A stretch of 64,000 nt of DNA from Acanthopleuribacter pedis (GCF_017377855.1 NZ_JAFREP010000019.1:124001-188000); one strand, 5' to 3'. Positions 43,488 to 53,659 are shown, numbered from the stretch's first letter. Notes: a model not told the origin generated them from the sequence alone. Numbers and translations are program-made.

Positions 43488-44867
43488 TTACCAGAAATCG
43501 TCCTCATCGAAATCTTCCTCGTCGAGACCCAAATCGTCATAACCCGGAAACTCGGTGAGATGCGGACCGACCTGATCCATGGCCCGCTGATAAACTTCGT
43601 TGTCCTCGGGATCTTTATTAGCCGCTTTTAAGTAAATAAGGAACAGGTCGAATTCTTCGTGAAGCGCTTGTTCGATTTGTTCGCGAGCGGGGCCCGATTC
43701 ATATTCTGCTTTGTCCAAGAGCAGGGTAATCAACCGCTCAAAAGCTGAGACAGCAGCACCCGGTTGCTTTTGTTGCGCCTGGGAATAGGCGGATAATCTC
43801 AGCCCAACCAGCAAGGCCGGCAACCGCGACGGTTCCTCCTCGGGGATACGGTTTAGGCGCGCCATCCCCTCTTCAATCAACGCGGCACCCGTCTTGTGAT
43901 CCGCCTTCAATAGCTTGGCCCCTAACCGAACCGCGGCCTGCCCAAGCAAGGCGTCACAGTGACCTTCACCAACCACCGCCGGGTCAAGTTTCATCGCGTA
44001 GGCTTCTTTAAGCGGATCCGCGGCTTCCAGTTCCTTCAGCGCGGCATGCCGTTCGGCTTCTTCTTCCTCATCCATGCCGAACGGATCGAGGGCGTCTTCA
44101 AATTCAAGCGCGTCTTCCAAGAAGAGTTCATAACTGTCGGCCATAGCCAACAACCAACCACAGACCAGATATTGGTATTCGGGCAAGGATTCGGTGGCGC
44201 GTTTTAGGGTTGCAAGCGCGCGCTTTTGGAACGCCGCCATCGCCATGGGCTTGTCCATAATTTGGTAACCCTCGACGACGTCGGTGAGATAAGCCTTGCG
44301 TTGCGGGAGGAGATCGCACCGTGCCGATTCGACCAAGGCCAGGCTAACCATCTCCGCTTCCACGAGAAAATCAGTCGCGTACGAATCATTCGCCGGATCA
44401 AACCACAATGCCCGAGCCAACAGCAGCGCCTCCACGAGTTTGGGGCCGTAAAACTCGGGATTTTTTTGGTACAGTTCGCGCAAAAGGTCGAGGGCTTCAC
44501 CGTGCGCGCGCAATGCTTTACCCAAAAAGCCTTCTTCAGCATAGGTGACGACATAGCTTTGATAAGCGCTAAGCAGCGCGTCGATGTGTTTGCCAGGTTC
44601 CGCTTCGTCTTGGTCAATCGCCGCGTTAAGCGCCTGCCGCGCGGTTTCCATGGGATCATCCGTCGAATTTTGGCAGGTCGCTTCTTCCGTGTCCCGATCA
44701 TCGTAACGAACCAAGGCATTCTGGGCCGCCTTAAGCGTGACGGCATCATTCGCTTCTGGTAAATCTGCCGCCGGGACGGACATGCGATTAGGCGCATTTT
44801 GTTTTTTACTGTTCCTGTTCTTGCGCTGAGCTTTTTTGGTCGATTTACGGTTTTTACCCACATTCAT
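43488..44867 (-). CDS. helical TPR-like protein with basic N-terminus and acidic tail
   Basis: 459 aa. It starts MNVGKNRKSTKKAQRKNRNS, a basic tail like that of the neighbour 78 nt downstream, and ends with a strongly acidic stretch (DLGLDEEDFDEDDFW). Between them are helical repeats (ALRAHGEALDLLRELYQKNP and similar) of TPR type. Opposite charges at the two ends could allow head-to-tail contacts, which is speculation. No named family recognised. The gene pair is probably one transcript. Confidence 0.7.
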   Translation of the reverse strand: MNVGKNRKSTKKAQRKNRNSKKQNAPNRMSVPAADLPEANDAVTLKAAQNALVRYDDRDTEEATCQNSTDDPMETARQALNAAIDQDEAEPGKHIDALLSAYQSYVVTYAEEGFLGKALRAHGEALDLLRELYQKNPEFYGPKLVEALLLARALWFDPANDSYATDFLVEAEMVSLALVESARCDLLPQRKAYLTDVVEGYQIMDKPMAMAAFQKRALATLKRATESLPEYQYLVCGWLLAMADSYELFLEDALEFEDALDPFGMDEEEEAERHAALKELEAADPLKEAYAMKLDPAVVGEGHCDALLGQAAVRLGAKLLKADHKTGAALIEEGMARLNRIPEEEPSRLPALLVGLRLSAYSQAQQKQPGAAVSAFERLITLLLDKAEYESGPAREQIEQALHEEFDLFLIYLKAANKDPEDNEVYQRAMDQVGPHLTEFPGYDDLGLDEEDFDEDDFW

Positions 44868-45101
44868 CTCCTGGCTATACGGATAGGCGCTTGATCATAA
44901 ACACAAAAAGGCGCTTCGGCCGGCTTTAGCAAAACAATCGGTCAAGAATCTGCTTAATTGCAAAGGCTTGAGCAGGAAAGCTTGGCTCGTCAAACTCACC
45001 ATTCCTTAACACAAACTGTGTCAAGATGCACACTTTCGAGTGCCTCCAACAACCGGCCTTGCGCAATCGATTTATTGCCTTTTTCTGAGGACCCACAACC
45101 C

Positions 45102-46322
45102 GTGAACCAAGCGCGAAAGTTCTTTTTGCTCACCTGCCTTTACGCCTGCCAAGGCTTGCCCTACGGGTTTTTCACCCAGTCACTGCCCGTGATCATGCGC
45201 GAGAACAATGCCACGCTGACCCAAATCGGGTTGGCCTACTTATTGTTGCTGCCCTGGGCGGGCAAATTCTTATGGGCGCCCCTGGTCGACGAATACGGTT
45301 CAACCCGCATCGGCCGCCGCAAAACCTGGCTGTTCGCCACGCAAACACTGTCGGTCCTCCTGCTGTGCACCCTCGGTCTGTTCGGCAACCTCGACGGCGA
45401 TGGCGATTACCGCATTCTGTTCTTTTTATTTGCGGCACTTAACTTTCTCGCCGCCACCCAGGACATCGCCACCGACGGCATCGCGGTGAACCTGCTCAAC
45501 ACCGACGAACGCGGCATCGGTAACGGGATCCAGGTGGCCGGTTACCGATTGGGGATGATCGTCGGCGGCGCGTTCCTGCTCGCCCAATTTTCCTTTTTCG
45601 GCTGGTCCGGCTCCTTTTTCTTTATGGCCGCGGTCCTCACCCTCTGGACCCTGCCGCTGGTGTCCTGGCGCGAACCACCGCCGGATCCCAAGGTGGATAC
45701 CCGTCACTTCTGGGTGATCTTCACCCACCTCTGGCGTCAACCCGGTTTCCCGGTCTGGCTGGCGATGATCGCGTTTTTTAAGGTGGGCGAAGCGATGTCT
45801 ACCGCCATGCTTTCCCCTTACTTTAAAGATCAGGGTTTGGCGATCGACGAGATCGCGGTGGTCCTCGGGGGTTATGGCTTCACGGGCGGCCTGATCGGTT
45901 CGCTGGTGGGCGGGTTCGCCGTGTTGTGGCTGGGCCGCATTCGCGCGGTGGTGCTGCTCGGTGTCGCCCAAATCGGCGGGGTCGCCCTGTATCTGGGCAT
46001 GGCCGGCGGTTGGTTACCCGCGGAAACCACACCTTGGCTGGTGGCGATTGAACACGGTACATCCGGCATGGTGACCACGGCGCTGTTCACGGTGATGATG
46101 GACGTTTGCCAAAAAGAAACGGCTTCCAGCGACTACACCTTGCAAGCCTCGGCGGTGGTGATCGCGACCGGTTTCGCCAAAGCCGGCGCGGGCCGCGTCG
46201 CCGATCTGTGGGGTTACCAAACCAACTTCACCACCGCGCTGGTTTTGTGCACGGTCGGGGTGTTGTGGTTCGCGATTCAGGCCCCGCGATTGCTCGACGG
46301 CCAAGGTCAATTGCGGCGCTGA
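45102..46322 (+). CDS. MFS transporter of the AmpG/PAT1 type
   Basis: I choose the GTG at 45102 (TGAGG upstream, slightly long spacing), giving 406 aa that begin at the first membrane helix (KFFLLTCLYACQGLPYGFF). A longer frame to 44958 adds hydrophilic, unlikely sequence. Twelve predicted membrane helices; the AmpG-like signature is AWAGKFLWAPLVDEYGS-type (here LPWAGKFLWAPLVDEYGST, then RIGRRKTWL), and AATQDIATDGIAVNLL. AmpG imports anhydro-muropeptides for cell-wall recycling; related members carry acetyl-CoA or other solutes. Substrate is open. Possibly co-transcribed with purK 120 nt downstream. Confidence 0.85.
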   Translation: MNQARKFFLLTCLYACQGLPYGFFTQSLPVIMRENNATLTQIGLAYLLLLPWAGKFLWAPLVDEYGSTRIGRRKTWLFATQTLSVLLLCTLGLFGNLDGDGDYRILFFLFAALNFLAATQDIATDGIAVNLLNTDERGIGNGIQVAGYRLGMIVGGAFLLAQFSFFGWSGSFFFMAAVLTLWTLPLVSWREPPPDPKVDTRHFWVIFTHLWRQPGFPVWLAMIAFFKVGEAMSTAMLSPYFKDQGLAIDEIAVVLGGYGFTGGLIGSLVGGFAVLWLGRIRAVVLLGVAQIGGVALYLGMAGGWLPAETTPWLVAIEHGTSGMVTTALFTVMMDVCQKETASSDYTLQASAVVIATGFAKAGAGRVADLWGYQTNFTTALVLCTVGVLWFAIQAPRLLDGQGQLRR

Positions 46323-46442
46323 GCCGGAAGCGTTGATCGCGGTTTGGAAAAGCGTTTCCAAAGCGCCGGTTCGGGTATAATGCATTTTTTGTGTGCGCGC
46401 CGGTCGCGCCCCGTTCGATTTAAGACGCTAGGATGGCTTTTC

Positions 46443-47585
46443 ATGACCCAATATTGGTCTTCCTCTTTTACCCTCGGAATCCTCGGCGGCGGCCAGCTCG
46501 GCAAAATGCTGCTGGACGAAACCGCGCGACTCGACATTCATACCGCGGTGTTGGATCCCTCGGCCGAGGCGCCTTCCGTCGGCCGCACCAACCGCTTTGT
46601 GCAGGGCAAGCTGATGGATTACCAAACGGTACTGGATTTTGGGCGCTCGGTTAACTTGGTGACCTGCGAAATCGAGCACATCAACATCGACGCCTTGCGC
46701 CAATTGGAAAAAGAAGGCATTCCGGTGCGCCCCTCCCCCGAGATCTTCGCCACGGTCGGCAACAAGGCCCATCAAAAAGCGTTTTACCAACGGCACGGCA
46801 TCCCCACGCTCCCGTTTTTCACGTTTGAGACCAAAGCCGAAATGCTGGAAAAACTGGGACCGCTGCCGGTTGTGTGGAAAGCGGCCACGGGCGGCTACGA
46901 CGGTCGCGGTGTTGCCATTCTGCGCAATCAAGAAGATGTGGATGCGGTTCCCGATGTGCCGGGTTTAATTGAAGATTACGTGGGCGCCAAACGGGAGATC
47001 AGCATTTTGATCGCGCGCAATCCGTCCGGCGAAACCCAAGCCTTTCCCGCGGTTGAAATGGTGTTTCACCCCACCGCGAACCTGGTGCAACACCTGCACA
47101 GCCCCTCCTCGCTGGCGCCGGAACTGGCGGCCCGCGCCAAAGAAATCGCCGAACAGGTGGCCGAAAAATTTGATTTGGCGGGGATCACCGCGGTGGAAAT
47201 GTTCGTCACGCCCGGCAACAAAATTTACGTCAATGAAATTGCGCCGCGACCCCACAACAGCGGCCACCACACGATTGAAAGCCACTTCACCTCGCAGCAC
47301 GAGCAACACCTGCGCGGCATTCTCGATTTACCGCTGGGTTCGCCACGCGCCTTGTTCCCGGCCGTGATGCTCAACATTCTGGGCGGCCCGGACACGGGCG
47401 CACCGATCTACCGCGGCTTGGTGGACATCATGAAGGAAGAGGGCGTGTACCCCCACATTTACGGCAAAACCGAAACGCGACCGTTCCGCAAGATGGGGCA
47501 CATCACCCTCATCGGCGCCACCTTGGACGAGGCATTGGCACGGGCGGAACGGGTGCGCAACATGCTAACCGTCAACGGACAATAA
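46443..47585 (+). CDS. purK: N5-carboxyaminoimidazole ribonucleotide synthase
   Basis: 380 aa from ATG 46443, which puts the Rossmann-like LGILGGGQLGKMLLDET start near residue 12, as in PurK; a frame from 46344 adds nothing family-like. The ATP-grasp fold follows: HGIPTLPFFTFETKAEM, VWKAATGGYDGRGVAIL, EDYVGAKREISILIARN and the metal site VNEIAPRPHNSGHHTIE. It converts AIR, ATP and bicarbonate to N5-CAIR in purine synthesis. The gene is followed 45 nt later by purE, which uses its product. Confidence 0.96.
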   Translation: MTQYWSSSFTLGILGGGQLGKMLLDETARLDIHTAVLDPSAEAPSVGRTNRFVQGKLMDYQTVLDFGRSVNLVTCEIEHINIDALRQLEKEGIPVRPSPEIFATVGNKAHQKAFYQRHGIPTLPFFTFETKAEMLEKLGPLPVVWKAATGGYDGRGVAILRNQEDVDAVPDVPGLIEDYVGAKREISILIARNPSGETQAFPAVEMVFHPTANLVQHLHSPSSLAPELAARAKEIAEQVAEKFDLAGITAVEMFVTPGNKIYVNEIAPRPHNSGHHTIESHFTSQHEQHLRGILDLPLGSPRALFPAVMLNILGGPDTGAPIYRGLVDIMKEEGVYPHIYGKTETRPFRKMGHITLIGATLDEALARAERVRNMLTVNGQ

Positions 47586-47630
47586 ACGCGGCAAACACCC
47601 GATACTCATTCTGTAAAGAGGTCATGGAAT

Positions 47631-48170
47631 ATGAGCGAGCAGGTTACCAAAAAAGCGGCCAAGGTCGGCATCATCATGGGCAGCCAATCCGATTTACGCG
47701 TGATGGGCGACGCGGCCGAAATCCTCGAACACTTTGACGTCCCCCACGAACTCACCATCGTCAGCGCCCACCGCACCCCGCAACGTTTGTTCGAATACGC
47801 GGGTTCCGCGGCGGAACGCGGTTTGGACGTGGTGATCGCGGGTGCGGGCGGTGCAGCCCATTTGCCGGGCATGGTGGCTTCTTTGACACCGCTGCCGGTG
47901 ATTGGGGTACCGGTAAAAGCGTCGATTTCCATCGACGGCTGGGACTCGATCCTATCGATCCTGCAAATGCCGGCGGGCGTTCCGGTCGCCACGGTGGCGA
48001 TGGACAACGCGCGCAACGCGGCGCTGCTGGCGGTACAAATCCTGGGCACGGCCGATCCCGAGTTGCGCGTCAAAATGGCAACCTACAAACAAGCGCTGGC
48101 GGCCAAGGTGGACACCATGATCGACCGCGTCGACCAAGAAGGCTGGCGCGCGGTCCGCGCTTCGCTTTAA
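47631..48170 (+). CDS. purE: N5-carboxyaminoimidazole ribonucleotide mutase
   Basis: 179 aa, class I PurE length. Motifs: GIIMGSQSDLRVM near residue 13, the catalytic-histidine loop IVSAHRTPQRLFEY, AGAGGAAHLPGMVAS, and GVPVATVAMDNARNAALLAV. It rearranges the N5-CAIR made by PurK to CAIR. The purK-purE order and spacing indicate one operon. Downstream gene is convergent, ending the unit. Confidence 0.96.
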   Translation: MSEQVTKKAAKVGIIMGSQSDLRVMGDAAEILEHFDVPHELTIVSAHRTPQRLFEYAGSAAERGLDVVIAGAGGAAHLPGMVASLTPLPVIGVPVKASISIDGWDSILSILQMPAGVPVATVAMDNARNAALLAVQILGTADPELRVKMATYKQALAAKVDTMIDRVDQEGWRAVRASL

Positions 48171-48208
48171 TTTTGAACCACTAACAGGCTATTCGGAACA
48201 GCCCCCGG

Positions 48209-49063
48209 CTACTCGCCCACCTCGCGCAATGCGAACATGCGCAGGGTGGCCTCGCGTGGGGAGACCGGCTCGTCGCGAGCGTGGTCCGAGGGTTTTTGGA
48301 GCATGTCGCCAAACCCTTCGATGCAGGCCCGCATCACGCGAAACAAAGGGGCGGTTTCGGGATAATCGTTGAGCAGTTTGCGGTGGTAGAGGTTGAGATT
48401 CGCCAAACGCTTGCGCACCGATTCAGAATCGGTACGCGCACGAACGGAAAGCGGTTTGCCCTCCGACCCTTCGCTCACCGAAAGCATTTCGTGTTTCACC
48501 AAGAAACCAATCACGGCGTCAAACAACTCGCGGCGATGGCCGGATAAGCCGACCTGCTCGGCCAAGGTATCCCAAGCGTAGGTTTCACCCTCGCGATGAA
48601 ATAAATCGATGCGGCGAAATTGCAAAAACAAAATATCGCGCAGGTACCAGTTCAACTGGCCGAGTACCGCGTCGGCCCGCAACGGCAGGGGTTGTCCCGC
48701 CAAAAGACCCGCGCCGGCAAGCGGGTCGTTATCCAGGAGTGAAGCCGCCTCTTCCATTGGGCCGGCCTGGTTGGGTTGGTCGAGCGATACGTCCAGATCA
48801 TGGTTTTGGGTCGCCGGCGGGGCGGCCGTTTCCGCTTCGAGGTTGGCTAAAAATGATTCTTTATCGATGGGCGGCAGATCTTGGGTGTTCATCACACCCG
48901 TCCCCTGCAGATCGAGGTCGTCGGCCAGATCAAGCTCGTGCTTTTCCGCCAAGGCCAAGATTTTGCGCAACCCCTCCGCCGGGGTAAAATCGCCCAAACG
49001 AACCTGTTCAATAATCCCCGCCGCGGCTTCCTCCGCATCCCCTCTCAGGTCAACCTGATCCAT
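48209..49063 (-). CDS. hypothetical protein, predicted winged-helix-like C-terminal part
   Basis: 284 aa; two adjacent ATGs (49066, 49063) follow GAGGG, and the second has better spacing. Residues 1-50 are helical, 50-115 are low-complexity acidic/Gly/Ala. Residues 120-270 are helical with WDTLAEQVGLSGHRRELFD and AVIGFLVKHEMLSVSEGSEG, which read like a winged-helix unit. No family recognised. It may function with the kinase encoded 108 nt upstream on the same strand, but nothing proves it. Confidence 0.6.
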   Translation of the reverse strand: MDQVDLRGDAEEAAAGIIEQVRLGDFTPAEGLRKILALAEKHELDLADDLDLQGTGVMNTQDLPPIDKESFLANLEAETAAPPATQNHDLDVSLDQPNQAGPMEEAASLLDNDPLAGAGLLAGQPLPLRADAVLGQLNWYLRDILFLQFRRIDLFHREGETYAWDTLAEQVGLSGHRRELFDAVIGFLVKHEMLSVSEGSEGKPLSVRARTDSESVRKRLANLNLYHRKLLNDYPETAPLFRVMRACIEGFGDMLQKPSDHARDEPVSPREATLRMFALREVGE

Positions 49064-49173
49064 CATGATCCCTCTTTCACTTGTTTCAGTGCGCTTATTC
49101 TAGCCCAGCATCGGCCGACCACAAACGGGACCTTTGCCGATTATCACCAGGAAGGCTCGCCAAATGACGGGGC

Positions 49174-52100
49174 TCAGCCGACGACGGGCAAATCCACGCG
49201 AAAAGTGGCGCCTTTGCCTTCGCCTCGGCTCTGCACGGTGATGCGTCCTTTCATCTCCGAAATGACGTTGCCGCAATAATGCAGGCTAAAACCGTGGCCG
49301 TGGGGTTTGGTGGAGTATCCCTGGTGGAAAACGCGGGTAATGTCCTCGGGCGGGATACCGGTTCCGTTGTCGCTGATTTCCAAACGGACCCAGGCGGGAT
49401 CGGTTTGGAAGGTGTGGATACGCACCTCTTTTTCAGCGGCATTGCGCATGATGGTCGACTCCCAGGCATTTTTGATCAAATTCCCCAAGGCGCGCAAAAA
49501 CTTGGTTTTGTGGACCCGCACGGTGGAACGATCCTCGAAGTCGGTGACCAAATGAATGTGGTTCTCCCGCAGGGAATCTTCTTGGAGGATCAAGACCTGT
49601 TCCACCATTTCGTGGATACCCACATCCTCAAGCTGATCACGGTTTTCCGTGAGCGCCTGTTGGGCAAAAATGATTTTGTTCATGGCGCGGGTTTTGTCGA
49701 CGAGGTCGTCCACCTCCCGTTCCAACTTATCGCGGCGGCAGATCAACACCGCCACGCTCTTTTTAAGGTAAGGAATCAGCTTGCGGCCTTGCGGATCTTC
49801 CTGGAGGAACACCGCCAATTGTTCCTGGTTGGCTTCAAACAAGGCCACCACGCGCTGCAATTTGGTGATCGGCAGTTTTTCGCAATGCTCCTTGATCAGC
49901 GCACCACCGACATTCACCCCGTTCAAGCCGTTCCCCAAATTGTGAATGACATCCGCCGAGATTTCGGCCATCCCCGCCAAGTGCGCGGCCTTCACCAAAT
50001 GATCTTGGGTGGCCTTTAATTCGTGGTTGGCTTTTTCCAGCGCGGCGGTACGTGCCCGCACCAATGCCTGGAGTTCCCTGCCCTGTTGCTCCAGGCTGAA
50101 CATGCGGTAGCGGTAGCCGGAAACCGCCAACAGACCCAAAAGCAAAAGGGTGCTCACCCAAAACCCGGTGCGTTCAAACCAAGCAGGGGTCACGGTAACG
50201 GCATAGGTCTCGGTACTTTCCCGCCAAAGCCCCTCTTCAACGGCGGCCTGAACGCGAAAGCGGTAGTCGCCGGGCGGTAAGTCGCGGTAAAGCTGAAAAC
50301 GACGCCCGCCAACTTCTTCCCATTCCGCGTCATAACCCTGGAGCTTGACCCGGTAGCGCACGTTTTTGGGTTCACGGTAGGAGATGCCGGTGAAGTGAAC
50401 CTCAAGCCGGAAGGGTTCGGACGGTTGTACCAGCGGCTGATCCACCGGCCGGCGAACCCCATCGACGCGAACCTCGGTAATGAAGGTGGGGGGGCGCCAG
50501 TTAAGGGTGCCTTTGTACGCGGGGTCAAGAATCAACAAACCACTCATGGACGGAAGGAGCAGCAAGCCGGTGCTGTCACGCCACCCGCTGGGATGGGAAC
50601 CACCGTTGCACTCGATGATATCGCGGTCTCGGGCACTGGCGCCGATATGGCTCGTCAAACGCTCAATGGATCCGTCGGCAATGGCGTGCAGTTCGGACAA
50701 GGGCACCCGAAAAAAGCCGTCGTGGGACGTCATCCACAGGTTTTCATCGTTATCTTCCAACAGCTTAAAGATGATGTCTTGAAATAAGCCGTGATGATGG
50801 GTTACCGCATCAAAGCGGCCGTGGCGAAAGCGGCTCAAGCCGCCGTAGGTACCGACCCACAAGGAACCGCCGCGATCCTGGTGCAAGGCACGCACCGAAT
50901 TGCTGATAAGACCCTGCTCGGTTGTGTAATTTTGCAAACGCCCGTTTTGGTAGCGACTCAGTCCGGCATCGGTACCGATCCACATGGCGCCGTCACGGTC
51001 CTCATAAAAAACGCGCACCGTGTTAAAAGCCAGGCCTTCTTTTTCGGTAAGGTCGGTAAAACCACCGTTTTGGAAGATGCTGACACCTGACTTGGTGCCG
51101 ATCCAAATGCGCCCTTCGCGGTCTTCCTGTAAGGCGCGAATGTAATCACCGACCAGGCCGTCGCGACGCAGGAAGACGGTAATCTGTTCGTCCTGCAAGC
51201 GGGCCAACCCCTTGCGCGTCCCGGCCCACACGGTCCCGTCGCGGGCGGCCCACACGGACAACACCTCATTGGCGGGCATACCCTCAAGGCGGGTATAATG
51301 GCGCGCCACATGGTCCGACCAACGAATCAGCCCACCGCCTTCGGTTCCCAGCCACAGGGTGCCGTCCTCGGCTTGGCACACGCTCCAGATCAATTCTTCA
51401 CGCAGACCTTGGGCTCTGCCGATGCTGAAATAGCGCCCGGCGTAATATTGAAAGAAGCCGTTGCGGGTGCCGACCCACAGGCTGCCCTCGTTGTCTTCCA
51501 AAATGGTGTGAATGCGGAGGTTGCGCAGCGCCTTTTCACCACGGTGGGCGGTTAAGCGGCCGTCTCGGTAACGCATGAGCCCAGACGTTGCCGTCCCCAG
51601 CCACAGATTCCCCTCGCGGTCCTCCTGCAGCGTCATCACCTCCAGGCCGTCCGGCGCGCCGGGAAGCGCTTCAAAAGCCAAACCCACGCGGCCGGCACCG
51701 CTCCCGGTTTCCTCACGCCCAACCCAAACACCGCCGGCAACGGTGGCAACCCACATGTCACCGCCGCGGGTTTGGTATACAGCATGCACGGCGGCATCTT
51801 GAAAGACACCACCCCCCACCTGTTCCACCACCCGTTGGTGATCGTAAAGCGCCAGCCCGTTTTGGCCTGCAATCCACATACGGTTTTGGGCGTCATAGAA
51901 AAGTTTGTACACGGGGCGCGATGCGAACGCACCGGGTCCGGGCGTTGGTTTGCCATTGCGCCACAGAACCAAACCACCGCTGGTCCCGACCCACAAGGTC
52001 CCCCGCGCATCCTCGGCCAAGCTGGTGACGAAGTTGGTCGGCAAGCCGTGGCGCTGGTCAAAACGTTGAAATCGGCCGTTCTGATAACGAACCAAACCAC

Positions 52101-52452
52101 TGCTGCGCGTGCCGATCCAAATCACGCCTTCACGATCTTGGAACAGGCACACCATGTAGCCGTCGGTAAAGACATCGCGAACGATTCCGTCGCGCTGGTA
52201 GAAGTTCACAAACTCGTGGCCGTCAAATCGCGCCAAACCATTTTGGGTGGCGACCCAGAGAAAACCGTCTTGGTCCAACATGGCGTCGGTCACGGTACGC
52301 TGGGGTAAACCGGCGTTGCCGCCCCACTCGCGCATGCGGTACTGATCAAGGGACAAATCGGGATCAAGTGCCGCAAGGGGCGACACAACGATCAGCAAAC
52401 AAAACAGATGGTGGAACCATGACAGAGCAATTTTCAACGGCAACGCTTCCAA
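49174..52452 (-). CDS. periplasmic-propeller (Reg_prop/Y_Y_Y) sensor histidine kinase
   Basis: About 1090 aa. No ATG is near the start: TTG at 52452 or TTG at 52437 (better Shine-Dalgarno spacing) would both include the signal-anchor (LKIALSWFHHLFCLLIVVSP). Then come about 14 Reg_prop blades with the repeated G-x-(I/L)-W-(I/V)-G-T pattern, a Y_Y_Y domain (YRVKLQGYDAEWEEVGGRRF), one membrane helix (TLLLLGLLAVSGYRYRMF), and a kinase region with H837 in the box AEISADVIHNLGNGLNGVNV. The ATPase follows: NLIKNAWES, ISDNGTGIPPED and GHGFSLHYCGNVISE. The HNLGN box is the variant type. No receiver domain is fused, and no regulator gene adjoins it. Confidence 0.9.
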   Translation of the reverse strand: MEALPLKIALSWFHHLFCLLIVVSPLAALDPDLSLDQYRMREWGGNAGLPQRTVTDAMLDQDGFLWVATQNGLARFDGHEFVNFYQRDGIVRDVFTDGYMVCLFQDREGVIWIGTRSSGLVRYQNGRFQRFDQRHGLPTNFVTSLAEDARGTLWVGTSGGLVLWRNGKPTPGPGAFASRPVYKLFYDAQNRMWIAGQNGLALYDHQRVVEQVGGGVFQDAAVHAVYQTRGGDMWVATVAGGVWVGREETGSGAGRVGLAFEALPGAPDGLEVMTLQEDREGNLWLGTATSGLMRYRDGRLTAHRGEKALRNLRIHTILEDNEGSLWVGTRNGFFQYYAGRYFSIGRAQGLREELIWSVCQAEDGTLWLGTEGGGLIRWSDHVARHYTRLEGMPANEVLSVWAARDGTVWAGTRKGLARLQDEQITVFLRRDGLVGDYIRALQEDREGRIWIGTKSGVSIFQNGGFTDLTEKEGLAFNTVRVFYEDRDGAMWIGTDAGLSRYQNGRLQNYTTEQGLISNSVRALHQDRGGSLWVGTYGGLSRFRHGRFDAVTHHHGLFQDIIFKLLEDNDENLWMTSHDGFFRVPLSELHAIADGSIERLTSHIGASARDRDIIECNGGSHPSGWRDSTGLLLLPSMSGLLILDPAYKGTLNWRPPTFITEVRVDGVRRPVDQPLVQPSEPFRLEVHFTGISYREPKNVRYRVKLQGYDAEWEEVGGRRFQLYRDLPPGDYRFRVQAAVEEGLWRESTETYAVTVTPAWFERTGFWVSTLLLLGLLAVSGYRYRMFSLEQQGRELQALVRARTAALEKANHELKATQDHLVKAAHLAGMAEISADVIHNLGNGLNGVNVGGALIKEHCEKLPITKLQRVVALFEANQEQLAVFLQEDPQGRKLIPYLKKSVAVLICRRDKLEREVDDLVDKTRAMNKIIFAQQALTENRDQLEDVGIHEMVEQVLILQEDSLRENHIHLVTDFEDRSTVRVHKTKFLRALGNLIKNAWESTIMRNAAEKEVRIHTFQTDPAWVRLEISDNGTGIPPEDITRVFHQGYSTKPHGHGFSLHYCGNVISEMKGRITVQSRGEGKGATFRVDLPVVG

Positions 52453-53071
52453 ATACCGGGATCAGCAGAAAACCGTCGGCGCCGCGGCGTTGCTTTAACG
52501 TCGGTTTGGTGATGCTCCAGGTTGTAACACTTTTTGGTTGCCGGTTATTTTAACCCAGTTTTCGCGAGGATCGCGGTTCTTTCCCTGGGTAGGACGAAAT
52601 AAATTTCCGCCGAGGATGGATTGGGGATTTTCCCGTCCAACAACGGATCTTTTCGTAGCTGTTGAATGGGGCCAATTCATGGGTCTTTGGATCGGTTCGG
52701 CGAGGTTCTTGGTTCCTTTTTTTACAAGGATGGCAGGTGGTTTTGAGGATGCGGATGGTGCGAACGCCCCTTTTTAACCCCTACCCGACACGGATGGTGC
52801 CGTCACGCCGATGTTCCTTTTCGCTGGAACACGGCGCCGGTGCCGTTCCGAAGTGACGGCTTCATCCGCGTCGGGAAATGGAAACAGAGGGTTCCTGACA
52901 GAATCCGCCATCCACTAACTTATCCTTATATCCTGAGTAAAACACGAAAACCACGCCCAGCAGACAAGGGCACCAACCCCTTCCCCACATCCCCATCCCG
53001 ATTTCCTGAAAAAAAATTTAGACTGGATCCAAAGACCATCCGTCGTATGTGCAGAAAGGGGAAACGAACCC
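52453..53071. other. divergent intergenic region
   Basis: Separates the kinase gene (minus) from the sigma factor operon (plus) and should contain both promoters. I see no gene or RNA and could not assign an ECF-type -35/-10 pair with confidence; an autoregulated promoter would be expected in 52950-53050. Confidence 0.4.
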
Positions 53072-53659
53072 ATGGAACACCTTGTAGACGATATCGAACT
53101 TGTGCGACGCGCCCAAAAAGGCGAAGGGGCCGCCTTTGATGTCTTGGTCAAACGTTATGAGTCCAAGATTACCGGCCTCGTCTACCGCTATGTGCGCGAC
53201 ACCGATACCGCCTTGGACCTCGTTCAGGATATCTTCTTCAAAATTTTTCGGAACTTGGTGAATTTCAAAGGGGAATCGAAGTTTTCAAGCTGGATCTACC
53301 GCATCGCCATCAACGATTGCATCGACCATAAACGACGCCTCAAGGTCCGCAAGGAACAATCCCTCAACCAAATCCAAGAATACGGCTACGACGTCGCCGA
53401 CGAGCGCGACGAGGCCAACATCGAAGACAGCCACCTTGCCCAACTGGAACAAGCGTGGGTCCGTCGCGCGGTGGCCGACCTACCACCGAATCAACAATCG
53501 ATTGTGGTGATGAAGGTCTACCAAGACCTGACTTTTGATCAGATTTCCGAGATTCTCGACGAGCCGGTAAGCACGGTGAAAAGCAGATTGTACAAAGCAT
53601 TAAGTAATTTAGGCAGCGTCATGCGCCGCAAACAAGTCATTGAAGGGGGACGAACATGA
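53072..53659 (+). CDS. ECF (RpoE-like) sigma factor
   Basis: 195 aa. Sigma-2 region about 10-90 (FDVLVKRYESKITGLVYRYV, ALDLVQDIFFKIFRNL, SKFSSWIYRIAINDCIDHKR) and sigma-4 region about 130-185 (LPPNQQSIVVMKVYQDLTFD, SEILDEPVSTVKSRLYKALS). It directs RNA polymerase to stress-type promoters when its anti-sigma factor releases it. The next gene, overlapping by 4 bp, encodes a zinc-finger membrane protein of anti-sigma type. Confidence 0.95.
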   Translation: MEHLVDDIELVRRAQKGEGAAFDVLVKRYESKITGLVYRYVRDTDTALDLVQDIFFKIFRNLVNFKGESKFSSWIYRIAINDCIDHKRRLKVRKEQSLNQIQEYGYDVADERDEANIEDSHLAQLEQAWVRRAVADLPPNQQSIVVMKVYQDLTFDQISEILDEPVSTVKSRLYKALSNLGSVMRRKQVIEGGRT

